Below are positions 1 through 9,125 of a stretch of DNA of 64,000 nt, piece after piece (positions within the stretch are counted from its first letter, which is position 1; each line of letters begins with the position of its first letter). A program made the translations under genes and the position numbers. Source of the stretch: an uncultured Myxococcales bacterium. GTDB taxonomy: Bacteria > Myxococcota_A > UBA9042. Under the pieces are notes generated by a model. It saw only the letters and a list, made by a program, of their open reading frames with translations, made no database searches and was not told the origin of the DNA. Location: assembly GCA_903919145.1 (NCBI GenBank), contig CAIXGW010000052.1, forward strand, positions 1 to 64,000, written 5' to 3'.

Positions 1-42
1 CAGGGTCCTAGGGCGATCGTCTTGCGAGCGCCCAGGCGGGCG

Positions 43-69
43 AAATATTGGAATTCACTTCCAATATTT
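43..69. repeat. AT-rich perfect hairpin
   Basis: An 11-bp perfect inverted repeat (AAATATTGGAA at 43-53, TTCCAATATTT at 59-69) has a 5-nt loop. It stands out against the GC-rich background. No U-run follows it on either strand, so it is not a classical terminator. It could be an operator or part of the 3' region of the adjacent minus-strand gene. Confidence 0.5.
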
Positions 70-81
70 CTTGCCCGACTG

Positions 82-133
82 AAAAAAACGCAAAATGGCA
101 CGGAGCCTGGCGGGGATTATCCCGACAGGCTCC
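82..133 (-). terminator. intrinsic terminator after the amidohydrolase gene
   Basis: On the minus strand, 8-bp arms (GGAGCCTG/CAGGCTCC, 102-109 with 126-133) continue past one mismatch into CGGG/CCCG. The stem begins at the stop codon. It is followed by a TTTT and then a run of seven T (complement of 82-88). The T-run is a little distant, but the position and strand fit termination of the preceding gene. Confidence 0.65.
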
Positions 134-1431
134 TAGGGCGCTTTCGCCCAAGGCGGGGTGGCATCGTCGGCCAGGCCCAGGGGCGCCGTCGACGGGCGGA
201 CCAGAGCCAAGCGCTTCTTGAGGGCGACCCGATCCAAAAGAGCTTGGGCGTTGCGAGAATACAACTTGTCGAGCACGCCAGGGCTCAGACCAATCGCATC
301 CACCGTCCAGCGGCCCTGAATCGGTGACGGGTGGGCAATGGCGCGGCCGTGGCCCTCCAAGTAGGCAAAGTGGGCCTGGTAAAAGGGCAGCACGTCGGCC
401 ATCGTCGGCTCCACCGCGCCGTTGGACCCCAGCATCAGCGACTCGGCGCTGATGCCGATGTCGGTGCCAAACAGCACCCGGTCCTGCCATTTCTCAAAAA
501 ACGCGCGGACCTTTTCTGGCGGGTGGCGACCAAACTCGCCGACGCGCGCCGCGATGTCGATGTCTACATTGGCGTTGCGCGTCAGCAGCCCGTCCACATA
601 GTCCAAGTCTTCTGCAGCATTGCCAAAGTGCACCGCTACAAACAGGGTCTGCGGATGGGCGCGGTACAGGCGCTCTGCCTGCTGCAACAGGCCAGACCAA
701 GAAGCCACCTTGGGCCGCTGCCGCACCATCTCCTGAGCCTGTTCTGGAAAAGTAGCCAACAACGCTTCTGACACCGGCCCGTAGGCCCAATAGGGGTGGA
801 CGCCGAGCTCGTCCCACCGCTCGTTCTGTTGCGACAAAGGCCACCAGAACGCCCGCGGGTCGGCGACGTGGATGCAGACCGGAATCGCCAGCTCCGCGGC
901 CGTCTGCCACAGGCGGCTCAGCCGCAGGTCGTCGGGCGCCACCAGCTGATCGCTTTGGTCGGTGTGACCCAGCCCCAGACCCTTTGAGATCTTTAACCCA
1001 GCGAATCCATAGCGCTCTACCGCGTCTTTTAGCCCCTGACTTTCTCGCTCTGCCCAGGCCGCGTCGCAGCAGCCGCGCCACCATGGCGTGGCAAAGTTGA
1101 CGATCTTGCCGGGCAGCTGGTCTGACAGCTCTTTGGCCATGCGCTGCTGCAGAGCGTCCTGCCGCCCACTGCCGCCAGACAGGTTGATCACTTTGGCCAG
1201 ACCGGCCTGGTCCATGATGGTGCCGATGCGCTGCAGGCCATCGACGCTGAGGTGGCTGTGAAAATCGATGATCGGCGGGCGCTTCCAGGCTGCCGGGGCC
1301 GCCGGGGCCGCCGACGCTGCCTTGGGTGGGGGCGCTGCTGGCGGTTCGGTGCGCTTGCAGCCACCCAGAGCCGCCGTCAGGGCTACCGCCAGTACAGCCG
1401 CCCCAGCCGGTCCACAGTACGGCCTCTTCAT
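133..1431 (-). CDS. lipoprotein amidohydrolase (amidohydrolase_2-like)
   Basis: A 432-aa protein with a lipoprotein signal (hydrophobic stretch ending LGGC, lipidated Cys25) and a Pro/Ala linker, so it is probably anchored outside the cytoplasm. The catalytic region has the TIM-barrel metal-dependent hydrolase pattern: HSH at residues 58-60, a later CIHV, an AVHFG and a terminal FGTD, which would supply the usual His/His/His/Asp metal ligands. Members of this family hydrolyse or decarboxylate small cyclic or aromatic substrates; the substrate here cannot be told. The ATG overlaps the stop of the upstream CoA-transferase gene (ATGA), so translation is probably coupled. An intrinsic terminator follows directly. 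Confidence 0.85.
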   Translation of the reverse strand: MKRPYCGPAGAAVLAVALTAALGGCKRTEPPAAPPPKAASAAPAAPAAWKRPPIIDFHSHLSVDGLQRIGTIMDQAGLAKVINLSGGSGRQDALQQRMAKELSDQLPGKIVNFATPWWRGCCDAAWAERESQGLKDAVERYGFAGLKISKGLGLGHTDQSDQLVAPDDLRLSRLWQTAAELAIPVCIHVADPRAFWWPLSQQNERWDELGVHPYWAYGPVSEALLATFPEQAQEMVRQRPKVASWSGLLQQAERLYRAHPQTLFVAVHFGNAAEDLDYVDGLLTRNANVDIDIAARVGEFGRHPPEKVRAFFEKWQDRVLFGTDIGISAESLMLGSNGAVEPTMADVLPFYQAHFAYLEGHGRAIAHPSPIQGRWTVDAIGLSPGVLDKLYSRNAQALLDRVALKKRLALVRPSTAPLGLADDATPPWAKAP

Positions 1432-2132
1432 TGCGGGGCGCGCACCCGAACCGTGCGCTGCTCAATGGGCTTTTGATAGCTCTGGCCCTGGAAGATCCGC
1501 TGCACATAGATCGACGGCGTGTGCACCAGGTCGGGGTCCAGCTCGCCGACTTCGACCAGTTCTTCGACTTCGGCAATGGTGATCTTGCCGGCGGTCGCCA
1601 CGGCTGGCCCAAAGTTGCGCGCCGTCTTGCGGTAGATCAGGTTGCCCCAGCGGTCGCCCTTCCACGCTTTCACAAAGGCGAAATCGCCGGTCAGAGCCTG
1701 CTCCATGACGTAGGGGCGCCCGCCAAAATCGCGGGTTTCCTTGCCCTCAGCCACCAGCGTGCCTACGCCTGTGGGGGTGTAGAACGCCGGAATGCCGGCG
1801 CCACCGGCGCGCATCCTCTCTACCAGCGTGCCCTGGGGGCACAGCTCGAGCTCCAGCTCGCCGGCCAGGTACTGGCGCTCCAGCTCTTTGTTCTCTCCAA
1901 CGTAACTACCTATCATCTTTCGGATCTGGTGCTCTTTGAGCAGCACGCCCAGGCCCAGCTCGGTCGTCCCGCAGTTGTTGGACACCACCGTCAGATCGCG
2001 GTAGCCGCCGCGGCGCACGGCAGCAATCAGGTTCTCTGGATTGCCGCACAGGCCAAACCCGCCCACCAGCACCGTGGCGCCGTGGTGAAAGTCGAACAGC
2101 GCAGCTTCAGCATTGGCAAAAACTTTGTTCAT
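1428..2132 (-). CDS. scoA: 3-oxoacid (succinyl-CoA:acetoacetate type) CoA-transferase, subunit A
   Basis: A 234-aa protein of normal length for the alpha subunit of family I CoA-transferases, with the hallmark GGFGLCG near residues 24-30 followed by NPENLI. Such subunits pair with a B subunit that carries the catalytic glutamate and move CoA between acyl acids such as succinyl-CoA and acetoacetate. The start is set at the ATG before NKVF because AGGAG lies about 12 nt upstream; a longer in-frame reading exists but is Arg-rich and unlike the family. No B subunit follows: the next gene is an amidohydrolase lipoprotein, overlapping by four bases. Confidence 0.88.
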   Translation of the reverse strand: MNKVFANAEAALFDFHHGATVLVGGFGLCGNPENLIAAVRRGGYRDLTVVSNNCGTTELGLGVLLKEHQIRKMIGSYVGENKELERQYLAGELELELCPQGTLVERMRAGGAGIPAFYTPTGVGTLVAEGKETRDFGGRPYVMEQALTGDFAFVKAWKGDRWGNLIYRKTARNFGPAVATAGKITIAEVEELVEVGELDPDLVHTPSIYVQRIFQGQSYQKPIEQRTVRVRAPQ

Positions 2133-2233
2133 GGCTTGGATGCTCCTGGCCCATCGGCGCCGACCGCGTGCGGGCCTTTGCCCTACCGGCCGACCGTTGC
2201 ATCTGCTGCGATACCACGGCTCTCTGAGACCGG

Positions 2234-2722
2234 TCAACCACCCACAGCCGTGGCTGCAGCGGGGGCGGCGGCGGGGGCATCCAAGCGAGCTCCGCCAGGG
2301 GCCGGCTCGACGGCTCCAGGAACTCCCGGCGCTCCGGTAACGGCTGGGGCACTGGCGAGCTTCTTCTCCAGGGCTTGAACGGCCGGCAGCAAGCGCTGGC
2401 GCCCGTATTCGCGCAGCTTGGTCTTGTCTTCTTCGGTCAGCTTCTTCTCCAAGGCTTCTGCTTCAGTGCGCCGCGATTCCAGGCCCTTGCGCAGCTGATC
2501 GCCCAGGGCCTTGGCCCGCTCAGGATTGGAGTCGACCCCCACGGCGCCCTGGACCGCCAGCTCAAACTCGCTGGCGTTGCGGTCGATCAGGGCCTTGGCT
2601 TGGCGCAGCGCCGCGCTTTCGCCAGCCACCGCAGGCGCTGCAGCTTGGCGACAGCCACTGGCAGCCAGGGCCCCCAGGGCTACCAAGGCGATCGCGGTCA
2701 CAAATCTACTGAAGTTACTCAT
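2234..2722 (-). CDS. small lipoprotein, unknown function
   Basis: A 162-aa protein with a clear lipoprotein signal (ALAASGC near residue 24). The mature part is a mainly helical, charged segment (about 40-125) followed by an Ala/Pro/Gly-rich tail. I do not recognise a family. AGGAA lies a few bases before the ATG. It sits 8 nt downstream of another lipoprotein of similar size and design, and about 100 nt upstream of the CoA-transferase gene, so all four minus-strand genes may be one transcript. Codon use is typical of the window. Confidence 0.75.
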   Translation of the reverse strand: MSNFSRFVTAIALVALGALAASGCRQAAAPAVAGESAALRQAKALIDRNASEFELAVQGAVGVDSNPERAKALGDQLRKGLESRRTEAEALEKKLTEEDKTKLREYGRQRLLPAVQALEKKLASAPAVTGAPGVPGAVEPAPGGARLDAPAAAPAAATAVGG

Positions 2723-2730
2723 GACTATTC

Positions 2731-3255
2731 CTAATGGGTAGAAGCAGTGGCCGCCACCGGCTGGGCTGCGGCAGTGGCCGGGGCGGGCAAGGCACTCGCG
2801 ATGAGACCGGGCGTGGCGCCTCGCGGCAATTCGACCAGCGCCGCCGGAAACAGCAGCACCTGCAGGCGAGCGTGCAGGGGGCCGACCCGCGACCCATAGT
2901 AGCTCTGCACCGCCCGCCGCTGCTCTGGGGCCATGGCGCGATCGGCGCCGCCCAGATCGCGGTTGGCCTCGGCCACAATAGCTTGAAATTCATTCTGGAT
3001 TGCCAGCAGACTCTGACCGTCGCCGTGGGCCTCTTCCGCCCGGGTCACCAGCTTCTCCAGCGAAAAGCCAAGCTGGTCCAAACGCTCGACGACCGCTGCG
3101 GTCTTGGGGTCGTCCGGTCGCGCCGCTTCTGCCACACCGCCTTCAGCTGGCTGGGCCGGCGGCGGATCGCGCTGACAGCCGGGCAGCGGCGCAGCCAGGC
3201 CCAACAGGGCCAAAGGCCAGAGCAGGCGCAGCAGCTTGAGCAGGTACCTGGGCAT
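2731..3255 (-). CDS. small lipoprotein, unknown function
   Basis: A 174-aa protein. The chosen ATG (before PRYLLKL) is preceded by GGGAG with good spacing and gives a compact signal peptide ending PLPGC, a lipobox. A longer in-frame start at 3372 would put about 39 residues ahead of the signal and is rejected. The mature protein is helical and charged, with an Ala-rich end. It resembles its downstream neighbour in layout (lipobox, helical body, Ala/Pro tail), and the two may be paralogues. Function unknown. Confidence 0.72.
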   Translation of the reverse strand: MPRYLLKLLRLLWPLALLGLAAPLPGCQRDPPPAQPAEGGVAEAARPDDPKTAAVVERLDQLGFSLEKLVTRAEEAHGDGQSLLAIQNEFQAIVAEANRDLGGADRAMAPEQRRAVQSYYGSRVGPLHARLQVLLFPAALVELPRGATPGLIASALPAPATAAAQPVAATASTH

Positions 3256-3390
3256 CGGCGACTCCCGGCCGCTCATCCCGGCCGTTCCGCTTTGGACCAA
3301 TAGACCAGTGGGCCCAGAAAGTCGACCCCAGCGGGTACCCCAAGAGCCTGCCCATTCAAAAGGCCGACCCAACCAAAGCGCGACCTACCC

Positions 3391-3435
3391 AAAAAGCCGA
3401 CAAGGAGGCGGCCATTGCTGACCACCTCCTTGTCG
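3391..3435 (-). terminator. intrinsic terminator after the Ala/Pro-rich lipoprotein
   Basis: A perfect 11-bp stem (CGACAAGGAGG at 3398-3408, CCTCCTTGTCG at 3425-3435) with a 16-nt loop is followed on the minus strand by GC and five T (complement of 3391-3395). This is a textbook rho-independent terminator for the gene ending at 3492. Confidence 0.85.
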
Positions 3436-3491
3436 ATTGCTTTCTCAGCAAGCTCACACTGGCGCAAACACGGAGTCTGCGCAGGGCGGTC

Positions 3492-3833
3492 TTACTTGGC
3501 GGCTTCCGGAGCGGCCGGGGCGGCAGCCGGAGCAGCGGCCGGAGCGGCGGCCGGAGCGGCGGCGGCCGGGTCGGCAGCCGGGGCGGCGGGGGCAGCAGCC
3601 GGAGCAGCGGCCGGAGCGGCGGCCGGAGCGGCTTCAGCCGGCTTCGGAGCGGCTTCAGCCGGCTTCGCTTCTTCGGCCTTGGGGGCCTCTTCTTTCTTCT
3701 CTTCGGCCTTCGGGGCCTCGGGAGCAGCAGCACCCTCGGTCTTCGGCGGCTCAGCGGCCTTCTTCTCGCAACCCATGAGACCCACGGACAGACCCATTGC
3801 CACAACCGCGACCATCAGACGATTCAAACGCAT
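3492..3833 (-). CDS. Ala/Pro/Glu-rich repeat lipoprotein
   Basis: A 113-aa lipoprotein with signal peptide and lipobox (VGLMGC). The mature chain is entirely low complexity: a Glu/Lys/Pro stretch, then an array of PAAA units encoded by imperfect 12-bp tandem repeats. This predicts an extended, flexible outer-membrane or periplasmic tether with no enzyme fold. The start is the ATG of MRLNRL because AGGAG ends 6 nt before it; a second ATG two codons upstream abuts the AGGAG. It has its own terminator and stands apart from its neighbours. The repeat number could vary by slippage. Confidence 0.75.
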   Translation of the reverse strand: MRLNRLMVAVVAMGLSVGLMGCEKKAAEPPKTEGAAAPEAPKAEEKKEEAPKAEEAKPAEAAPKPAEAAPAAAPAAAPAAAPAAPAADPAAAAPAAAPAAAPAAAPAAPEAAK

Positions 3834-4274
3834 CTTCATCTCCTATTTGAGGTACTCAACGGAGCGCTTGGTCTGCCTCCCGGAGAATCCGGTCGCGTAG
3901 GCCAAGCCTCCCTGCCTAGACTTTGGGTTCCAGCGCCAAGTTCGGATTTCCGCTCTTGGTTCTGGCGCCCCGGACGAGTTCAGGGGACTTGTACATGCAG
4001 CGCGTGGGCAGCCTATCTGCCCACCGAACTACTTATATTCCTCAGGACCTTTTCTCTCCGGTCGAGCCCATTCCAGCTGGACAGACCACCGGGCTGCACC
4101 GATGCACCCGGAGGCGGCTGCCCACCTAGTCGAAAATTCTATGCCAATGCCATGGACTGTCAAGAGCTTTCGCACACAGCCAGCAAACCTGCAGAATCAT
4201 AAGAACTTGCGCAGGATTCCGCCGGTCCGCACAATGGCCGGCGCGGCGCCTGGGCGGCGCCTGGGAGCCTGTCT
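3834..4274. other. intergenic region, divergent (lipoprotein / uvrB)
   Basis: About 440 nt without a convincing gene. It must carry promoters for the minus-strand lipoprotein and for uvrB. The one clear structure is a perfect 8-bp inverted repeat GTGGGCAG/CTGCCCAC (4004-4024, 5-nt loop), followed by an AT-rich ACTTATATT that could be a -10 region. I looked for a LexA/SOS box because uvrB is often SOS-controlled, and found none I would defend. Confidence 0.5.
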
Positions 4275-6305
4275 ATGCCCGTATCGCCAGTGTTGGGAGC
4301 CCCTAAAACCGCAGAAGAAGCCGCTTTGGCCGGTTTTGATCTGGCCGCGCCGTACCAGCCGGCTGGCGATCAGCCCGCGGCCATCGCCCACCTGGTCGAG
4401 GCGCTGCACCGCGGCGAGAAGGCCCAGGTTCTGCTGGGTGCGACGGGCACCGGCAAGACCTTCACCGTCGCCAATGTGATCCAGCAACTGCAGCGGCCGG
4501 CGCTAATCCTGGCCCCCAACAAGATCCTGGCCGCGCAGCTGCACCAGGAGTTCAAGTCGCTGTTCCCCCACAACGCTGTTGAGTATTTTGTTAGCTATTA
4601 CGACTACTACCAGCCCGAGGCCTACATTCCTTCCAGCGATACCTACATCGAGAAGGATTCTCTCATCAACGATCAGATTGACCGCATGCGCCACGCGGCA
4701 ACCTACAGCCTGCTAGAGCGCCGCGACGTGATCATCGTCTCGTCGGTGTCCTGCATCTACGGCATCGGCGCGGCAGAGACGTACCTGGCCATGCGGATGC
4801 AGCTACAGGTGGGCCAGCGGCTGCGTCGCGACACTTTGTTGCGCAATCTTGTAGACATCCAGTACAGCCGCAACGACATCGAGCTGACGCGCGGCAACTT
4901 CCGGGTGCGCGGCGACGTGGTCGAGGTCCAGCCGGCCTACTACGAGGACCGGGCCCTGCGCATCAGCCTGTGGGGCGACGAGATCGAGGAGCTGCGCTGG
5001 ATCGACCCGCTGCGCGGCACGCTAGTCGATCAGGTGCAACGGTGCGCGCTGTACCCCAACTCGCACTACGCCACGCCAGAGGAGCAGCTGATTGGGGCTC
5101 GCCAGGGCATTGCGACGGAACTCCAGGTGACGCTGGATCAAATGCGCGGCGACGGCAAGCTGCTGGAAGCCCAGCGCCTCGAGCAGCGCACCCTGTACGA
5201 CCTGGAGAATCTGCAGACCCGCGGCACCTGCAACGGCATAGAGAACTACGCCCGCCACTTGGCTGGCCGCGAGCCCGGGCAGCCGCCGCCAACGCTGGTC
5301 GACTACTTTCCAAAGGATTTCTTAACATTCCTTGATGAGTCGCACGTCATGGTCGGGCAGATCGGCGCCATGTTCCGCGCCGACCGATCACGCAAAGAAA
5401 CGCTGGTGCAGCACGGGTTTCGGCTGCCCTCTGCCCTGGACAACCGCCCGTTGCGCTTTGACGAGTTCCAGACGCGGGTGGGCCCGAGCATCTACGTCAG
5501 CGCGACGCCGGGCGACTGGGAACTACAGCAGACGCAAGGTGAATTCGTAGAGCAGGTGGTTCGACCGACCGGGCTGGTGGACCCGCAGATCGACATCCGC
5601 CCGGTGGCCACCCAGGTCGACGATCTGCACGGCGAGATCCTGCAGGTGGTGGCCGCGGGCGAGCGGGTGCTGGTGACCACGCTGACCAAGCGCATGGCCG
5701 AGCACTTGACCGAATACCTGGACGAACTGGCCGTGCGGGTGCGCTATCTGCACTCGGACGTCGAGACGCTGGAGCGCATCGAGCTCATCGCCGGGCTGCG
5801 GGCGGGCGATTTTGACGTGCTGGTGGGCATCAACTTGCTGAGAGAAGGTTTGGACATTCCAGAGGTTTCCCTGGTCGCCATCCTCGACGCCGACAAAGAA
5901 GGCTTCTTGCGATCACACCGCTCGTTGATTCAGACCATTGGTCGAGCGGCGCGCAACGTCCGCGGCCGGGTGATCCTCTACGCCGATCGGGTGACCGAGT
6001 CGATGCGCAAGGCCATAGAAGAGACTGATCGCCGCCGCAACAAGCAGTTGGAGCACAACGCCCGGCACGGCATCACCCCGCGCAATGCCAGTCGCGCGAC
6101 CGAAGCGCCGCAGCCGGCCGAAGCCAAGCTGTTGAGCGAGGTGGCTCAGCAGGTCGGCCACAAGGATCTCAAGCAGCTGGAGAAAGAACTGGCGGACCTG
6201 CGCAAGCGGATGAAGGCGGCCGCTCAGGCGCTGGAGTTTGAGGAGGCGGCCAAGCTGCGCGATCAGGCGCGGGCGCTGGAGCAAGTACTGCTGGCGATTG
6301 GCTGA
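4275..6305 (+). CDS. uvrB: excinuclease ABC subunit B (UvrB)
   Basis: A 676-aa protein, the usual UvrB length. It is the DNA-damage-verifying helicase-like subunit of nucleotide excision repair; it is loaded by UvrA and then recruits UvrC for incision. Visible features are the Walker A GATGTGKT at residues 55-62, the damage-wedging beta-hairpin with the Tyr-rich [12 protein letters not shown], helicase motifs including [10 protein letters not shown] and TIGRAARN, and a C-terminal UVR helical hairpin ([12 protein letters not shown]) that binds UvrC. It stands alone on the plus strand and converges on the VWA gene with a 6-nt gap and no obvious terminator between. Confidence 0.98.
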   Translation: MPVSPVLGAPKTAEEAALAGFDLAAPYQPAGDQPAAIAHLVEALHRGEKAQVLLGATGTGKTFTVANVIQQLQRPALILAPNKILAAQLHQEFKSLFPHNAVEYFVSYYDYYQPEAYIPSSDTYIEKDSLINDQIDRMRHAATYSLLERRDVIIVSSVSCIYGIGAAETYLAMRMQLQVGQRLRRDTLLRNLVDIQYSRNDIELTRGNFRVRGDVVEVQPAYYEDRALRISLWGDEIEELRWIDPLRGTLVDQVQRCALYPNSHYATPEEQLIGARQGIATELQVTLDQMRGDGKLLEAQRLEQRTLYDLENLQTRGTCNGIENYARHLAGREPGQPPPTLVDYFPKDFLTFLDESHVMVGQIGAMFRADRSRKETLVQHGFRLPSALDNRPLRFDEFQTRVGPSIYVSATPGDWELQQTQGEFVEQVVRPTGLVDPQIDIRPVATQVDDLHGEILQVVAAGERVLVTTLTKRMAEHLTEYLDELAVRVRYLHSDVETLERIELIAGLRAGDFDVLVGINLLREGLDIPEVSLVAILDADKEGFLRSHRSLIQTIGRAARNVRGRVILYADRVTESMRKAIEETDRRRNKQLEHNARHGITPRNASRATEAPQPAEAKLLSEVAQQVGHKDLKQLEKELADLRKRMKAAAQALEFEEAAKLRDQARALEQVLLAIG

Positions 6306-6311
6306 TCGCCG

Positions 6312-9125
6312 TCAGCGGACCCGCCGCAGCGCGTGCCAGCGGGTCAGCGGCGCCCGGCCCAGGCGGACCCGCCGCAGCAACACATCCACCAACAGCAACA
6401 GCAGCGCCAGCTGGACCAGCTCTTGCCACAGCGGCTGGCGCGAGCGGTGGGTCTGGTTGCCGACGTCCAGCCAGTCGGCTGCGGCGCTGTTGACGCGGCC
6501 GCCGGTGGCCCGGACCAGGGCCGGCAGCAACGGCGAGGCGGCCTCGACCAAGCGGTGCTCGTCTGGATAGGGGTGGACCAGGGCCGCCCGCCCAGAAGCC
6601 AGGACTTTGTCAGCACCTTTTGGCTTGAGCTTGACGTGAACGTCGTAGGCGCCCAGCTGGTCCAGGGCGGCGTCGGCCTCGTAGCGCCCGGCAGCGACCT
6701 CGGTCAGCGGCAGCTGAACCTGGCTGCCATCGGGCCTCACCAGCTGGGCGCCACCGTGCAGGCCGCTCAGCCACTGGCCCCCCTCATCGACGGCGTCTAC
6801 GGCGACGCGCAGCCGGTCGGCCTGGCGCTCAAGCTGCACCCGCACGTCGAGCCCCAGCTCTTCTTGCAGCACATCGCGGCAGATCTGGCGGGCCAGACGC
6901 GCATAGGCCGGCCAGTCGATCCAGGCGTGCGCCCAGCGGTTTTTCAGGTCGCTGGTCCACACCGCCACCTTGCCGCTGCCCAGCCGCCAGCGCACCAGCA
7001 GGGGTTTGCCATTGGAAAGCCTGAGGATCTCCTCGGCGCCGCTCTTGACCCGGGTGGGCAGAAAGCCTCCCAAGGGCGGCGCCGCGTCGATGTCGACCCC
7101 CCGCAGCAAGTCGATGCGGCCCAGGCCGGGGGATCGGCGAGCGCGCACGCTCTGGTCCACCACCGATTGCCCGGCGACCAACTTGGTCTCTCTGACAAAA
7201 ATCCGCGGCAAGGTCTCTGGTCGGTCAGTGAAGTAGCTGCGCCCGCCGCCGCGATCGGCAATGGCCTCCAGCAGGCTGCGGTCGATGTCCGTGCCAATGC
7301 CGACGCTGGACACGGTGATCGCCGAGCGGCGCATCTGCCGGACCAGCGCGTCAATGCCCTGGCGCGGCGCTTGGCCATCGGTCATGACGATGACGTGCTT
7401 GATCTTGGCTTGCGCAGAGACCAGCTGCTGATAGGCCAGGTCCAGGGCCGGCAAGATGTGGGTGCCGCCCGAGGGGAAGATCCGCGCAATGTCGGACTCA
7501 ATGCGATAGCTGTTGCCAGCGCGCTGCAAGCGCACCGCCAGCCGCGGCTCGGTGTCAAAGGCCACCACGCCGATCTGGTCGTGCGCAGCCAGCGCCTTGG
7601 CAGTAGCCGCAGCGGCGGCCTTGGCCAGCTCCATCTTGGCGCCGGTCATCGACCCCGACCGATCGACCACCAGCATCAGCGCCACCAGCGGCTGGTCGAC
7701 GCTGGACTCGACGTCCATCTTGACCGGCAGGGTGTGCTGGTCCAAGTAGCTGTCTTGATACCCGCCTGAACCCAGGCTGTTTTCGCCGCCAATGACCAGC
7801 AACCCGCCGCCCTGGCGCGCGTAAGCGTCCAGGTTGCGCATGTCGCCGTCGGTCAGCAACGGCACGCCCAGGTTGGACACCCGCGGGACGTCAGAGAGCA
7901 AGATAGCCTGGTAGGGCAACAGGCCGGCCAAGCTGCGCGGCAGACCGTCGCCAGGGCGCACATCGACCTCAAAATCGTCTTGAAGCGCCGTCAGCAGCGC
8001 CAGGGCCTGCCGCTCGCCAGCCCCCTCGATGTAGAGCAGCCGCGGGCGCTCTTGGACGATGACCCGCCCGCGCAGCTGGTTGTTGGAGGCAAAGCGATCG
8101 GCTCCCTGCAGCACCTGGCACTGCACTGCCAGCTCTGCCGGACCCGGCTTGCGCAAGCGCAGATCGCCAAGGGGCACGCGGGTTTCGCCGCCCTCGATCG
8201 CCTGATCAGTCTGCAGCGGCGGGTGGTTGGGCGCGGTGGCCGTACAGCGCAGCCGGGCCGGCGCCGTGCTCGCGACGACCACGGTCAGCGGAAAGGCCAC
8301 TCCAGCGCGAACTTTTTCGGGCAGCTCCAGGCGCTCTACCACCACCTCGGCCGCCACGGGCAGCGGCGGCAGCTGCGGCGTGTGCACCCGCACGCCGGCC
8401 GCGCGCAGGGCGCCAAGGCTCTGCAGGGCGTCGCCGTGGGTCTCGATCCCGTCAGACCACACCACGACGTGCGGCACCGTCTGGCCACTCATCAGGCCAA
8501 GAGCCAGCTGCAGCGCACTGTGAAGGTCAGTGCCCTGGGCCGTGGCCGGCTGGCGGGCAATGGCAGCCAGCGGCAGCAGCGCCTGGGGATCGGCGACGGC
8601 GGTCGCGGCAAAGGGCAGGCGCTGGGCCTGCTGGTCAAAGGCGATCACCTCCAGGGCGGCCACGGGCTCGGCCCCTGCAGGCTGCCCGCGGTTGGCGCGG
8701 CGCAGCGCCTGGGCCGTCTCGGCCACTCCGCTGCGGGCCGCTTGCAGCAGGGCATCGGGCACCGACTCCGAGCGGTCGATCAGGTGAATTACCTGAGCCT
8801 TCTTGGGCTGTTCCTCAAGCATTTGCGGACCGGCCACGGCCACCGCCACCACGGCGATCAAGGCCATGCGCACCAGCACCTGCAGCGCCGTCTGCCACCG
8901 CGACAGGTCGGTCAGCCGCCACGGCAGGGCCGCCGGCACCAGCCAAGCCAGGCCGGCCGCGGCCAGCCACTGCGGATGCTGCAGGTCGATGCCGTGGACC
9001 GCCAGCCGCGCCAGCCAGCCCGGCAGCTGCCCTGCGATCCACCCGCTGACAGCGACGCCAACCGTCGCCACCAGCAGCAGCCACAGCGGCGTGGCCGCGT
9101 TTTGCCAGCGCTGCTGCCGGGTCAT
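6312..9125 (-). CDS. membrane protein with two VWA domains and a GATase1-like domain
   Basis: A 937-aa protein. The N-terminus has hydrophobic segments near residues 12-30, 54-67 and 86-99. A first VWA-like domain starts with DRSES (117-121); a class I glutamine-amidotransferase-like region follows (about 405-460, GGGLLVIGGENS); then a second VWA domain has an intact MIDAS start DRSGSM (488-493) and TDG later. A final membrane helix precedes a basic tail. VWA MIDAS sites bind a divalent metal and protein ligands; in MoxR/BatA-type clusters they are thought to act in periplasmic complex assembly or chaperoning. The start overlaps the stop of the BatA-like gene (ATGA), so it is the last gene of the unit. 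The substrate is unknown. Confidence 0.88.
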   Translation of the reverse strand: MTRQQRWQNAATPLWLLLVATVGVAVSGWIAGQLPGWLARLAVHGIDLQHPQWLAAAGLAWLVPAALPWRLTDLSRWQTALQVLVRMALIAVVAVAVAGPQMLEEQPKKAQVIHLIDRSESVPDALLQAARSGVAETAQALRRANRGQPAGAEPVAALEVIAFDQQAQRLPFAATAVADPQALLPLAAIARQPATAQGTDLHSALQLALGLMSGQTVPHVVVWSDGIETHGDALQSLGALRAAGVRVHTPQLPPLPVAAEVVVERLELPEKVRAGVAFPLTVVVASTAPARLRCTATAPNHPPLQTDQAIEGGETRVPLGDLRLRKPGPAELAVQCQVLQGADRFASNNQLRGRVIVQERPRLLYIEGAGERQALALLTALQDDFEVDVRPGDGLPRSLAGLLPYQAILLSDVPRVSNLGVPLLTDGDMRNLDAYARQGGGLLVIGGENSLGSGGYQDSYLDQHTLPVKMDVESSVDQPLVALMLVVDRSGSMTGAKMELAKAAAAATAKALAAHDQIGVVAFDTEPRLAVRLQRAGNSYRIESDIARIFPSGGTHILPALDLAYQQLVSAQAKIKHVIVMTDGQAPRQGIDALVRQMRRSAITVSSVGIGTDIDRSLLEAIADRGGGRSYFTDRPETLPRIFVRETKLVAGQSVVDQSVRARRSPGLGRIDLLRGVDIDAAPPLGGFLPTRVKSGAEEILRLSNGKPLLVRWRLGSGKVAVWTSDLKNRWAHAWIDWPAYARLARQICRDVLQEELGLDVRVQLERQADRLRVAVDAVDEGGQWLSGLHGGAQLVRPDGSQVQLPLTEVAAGRYEADAALDQLGAYDVHVKLKPKGADKVLASGRAALVHPYPDEHRLVEAASPLLPALVRATGGRVNSAAADWLDVGNQTHRSRQPLWQELVQLALLLLLVDVLLRRVRLGRAPLTRWHALRRVR

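Noticed and set aside
3520-3650. Tandem 12-bp repeats as a possible CRISPR or satellite array
   Set aside because: The repeats are in frame, encode PAAA units inside a lipoprotein, and have no unique spacers.
3840-4274. LexA/SOS box before uvrB
   Set aside because: A GTTCAG piece occurs but the rest of the known delta-type LexA consensus does not match.
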